From NCBI GenBank assembly GCA_029777215.1, contig JAKOSQ010000100.1, positions 1 through 6,944 on the forward strand: DNA of 6,944 nucleotides. The letters run 5' to 3'. Both the position numbers and the translations under genes were made by a program. Of this stretch, positions 6,140 through 6,944 are shown in pieces. Within the stretch, counting starts at the first letter, position 1; each line of letters begins with the position of its first letter. Under the pieces are notes generated by a model. It searched no databases. It saw only the letters and a list, made by a program, of their open reading frames with translations, and had not been told where the DNA came from. Source of the stretch: Bacillota bacterium (GTDB lineage: Bacteria; Bacillota; Clostridia; Oscillospirales; Oscillospiraceae).

Positions 6140-6778
6140 ATGCGAACACCCGAGCAGATCGCGGAACTCATCCGCTGTTTAAAAGAAGAATACCCCGGCG
6201 CACAGTGCTCGCTCGACTATGAAAAGCCCTGGGAGCTGCTGTTCGCGACGCGGCTCGCCGCCCAGTGCACGGACGCGCGGGTAAACCTCATCACGCCGAT
6301 CCTCTACAAAAAATATCCGACGCTCGAGGCCCTCGCGGGGGCCGATCTCGCGGAGCTTGAGGAGATCGTCCGCCCCTGCGGCTTTTACCACTCGAAGGCG
6401 CGGGACATTCTGGCGTGTGCAAACGTCCTTTTGGAGCGCCACGGCGGCGAGGTCCCGGACACGATGGAGGCGCTCACGGCCCTCCCCGGCGTCGGCCGCA
6501 AGACGGCAAACCTCGTGCTGGGCGACGTCTTCAAAAAGCCCGCTGTCGTCGTCGACACGCACTGTATTCGGCTTTCCAACCGCATGGGCTTGGTTGATAA
6601 TCTGAAGGAGCCGGAAAAGATCGAAACGGCGCTGCGAAAAATTCTGCCGCCGGAGGAGTCGAACGACTTCTGCCACCGCCTCGTTTTGCACGGCCGCGCC
6701 GTCTGCCCGGCGAAAAAGCCGCTGTGTGAAAACTGCTGCGTCAGACATGTCTGCCAATTCTACGCCGGCCAAAACTGA
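6140..6778 (+). CDS. nth: Endonuclease III (DNA glycosylase/AP lyase)
   Basis: Nth removes oxidised pyrimidines from DNA and cuts at the abasic site, in base excision repair. The 212 residues match the family (E. coli 211). Visible marks are LAAQCTDARVN (39-49), the helix-hairpin-helix LPGVGRKTAN with catalytic Lys121, the catalytic Asp139 in VVDTH, and the C-terminal iron-sulfur loop C-x6-C-x2-C-x5-C (Cys189, 196, 199, 205), which holds a 4Fe-4S cluster. The start is ATG 6140, with AAAGGAG eight bases upstream. The frame is open back to an ATG at 6068, but that start would lie upstream of the promoter and adds residues foreign to the family. It diverges from glyA. All catalytic and cluster residues are present. 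Confidence 0.97.
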   Translation: MRTPEQIAELIRCLKEEYPGAQCSLDYEKPWELLFATRLAAQCTDARVNLITPILYKKYPTLEALAGADLAELEEIVRPCGFYHSKARDILACANVLLERHGGEVPDTMEALTALPGVGRKTANLVLGDVFKKPAVVVDTHCIRLSNRMGLVDNLKEPEKIETALRKILPPEESNDFCHRLVLHGRAVCPAKKPLCENCCVRHVCQFYAGQN

Positions 6779-6789
6779 GCGGCGTTTTA
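6762..6789 (+). terminator. Weak possible terminator at the nth stop
   Basis: ACGCCG (6762-6767) pairs with CGGCGT (6780-6785) across a 12-base loop containing the nth stop codon, followed by TTTTA. The stem is short. A second, A/T-only hairpin (CTTTTT/AAAAAG, 6812-6817 with 6821-6826) lies further downstream. Either may end nth weakly. Confidence 0.3.
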
Positions 6790-6834
6790 TGTCCAAAGCG
6801 TAAAATTTCCTCTTTTTCAGAAAAAGCACTTTTC

Positions 6835-6846
6835 ATATGGCCATAT
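6835..6846. repeat. 12-bp perfect palindrome ATATGGCCATAT
   Basis: A perfect 12-bp palindrome lies in the nth-to-next-gene gap, 32 bases upstream of the extended -10 element. It is placed where an activator or repressor could bind. No known regulator is assigned. Confidence 0.3.
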
Positions 6847-6861
6847 CTATATTAAAATACC

Positions 6862-6895
6862 CACGAATACGAATATGTGATATACTGTATCCGTG
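6862..6895 (+). promoter_or_regulatory. Promoter of the right-edge gene, bracketed by an inverted repeat
   Basis: TGATATACT (6878-6886) is an extended -10 element with no good -35 at the proper distance (6858-6863 is TACCCA). The arms CACGAATAC (6862-6870) and GTATCCGTG (6887-6895) are reverse complements at eight of nine positions and flank the -10 on both sides, an arrangement typical of an operator. The start would be near 6893, about 44 bases before the ATG at 6937. Confidence 0.5.
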
Positions 6896-6936
6896 TTTGC
6901 GAAACGCGCACGGAAAGACAGAAATGGAGAGCTACC

Positions 6937-6944
6937 ATGGAGAA
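6937..6944 (+). CDS. Start of an unknown gene cut by the window edge
   Basis: ATG GAG AA, with GGAG (6926-6929) seven bases upstream and an extended -10 promoter about 50 bases before it. Only Met-Glu and part of a third codon are visible, so no product can be named. Confidence 0.55.

Overview
The window looks like chromosomal DNA from a GC-rich, spore-forming member of the Firmicutes, class Clostridia, probably in or near the Oscillospiraceae. The evidence is a single-chain type pyruvate carboxylase, a DUF951 protein, a Firmicutes-style AAA+ RarA, a sporulation sigma factor G fragment, strong AGGAGG ribosome binding sites and textbook sigma-A promoters. Codons end mostly in G or C. The exact genus cannot be read from the sequence alone.

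Layout from left to right: (1) The 3' part of a pyruvate carboxylase gene (+) enters from the left edge and ends in a strong terminator that works in both directions. (2) A TetR-family regulator (-) converges on that terminator and has a perfect-consensus promoter. (3) Diverging from tetR is a 163-codon 3' fragment of sigG (+). It keeps sigma regions 3 and 4 and only the end of region 2, and is followed by a 15-bp hairpin. (4) After a 189-bp non-coding gap rich in small inverted repeats comes a leftward block: glyA (serine hydroxymethyltransferase), then rarA, then a 64-residue DUF951 protein whose ribosome binding site overlaps the rarA stop codon. A hairpin terminator sits between glyA and rarA. 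(5) Diverging from glyA is nth (endonuclease III, +). (6) At the right edge is the start of another + gene with its own promoter, of which only the first codons are visible.

Functionally this is mostly housekeeping: anaplerotic oxaloacetate supply (pyruvate carboxylase), one-carbon and glycine metabolism (GlyA), and replication and repair (RarA, Nth). I see no phage, transposase, CRISPR array, toxin-antitoxin pair or defence gene, and nothing that amounts to a new system. The one real anomaly is the sigG fragment. Its frame is open and well conserved but begins abruptly at about one third of the normal protein, directly beside an orphan tetR. That pattern suggests a rearrangement breakpoint, an interrupted gene, or an assembly join.
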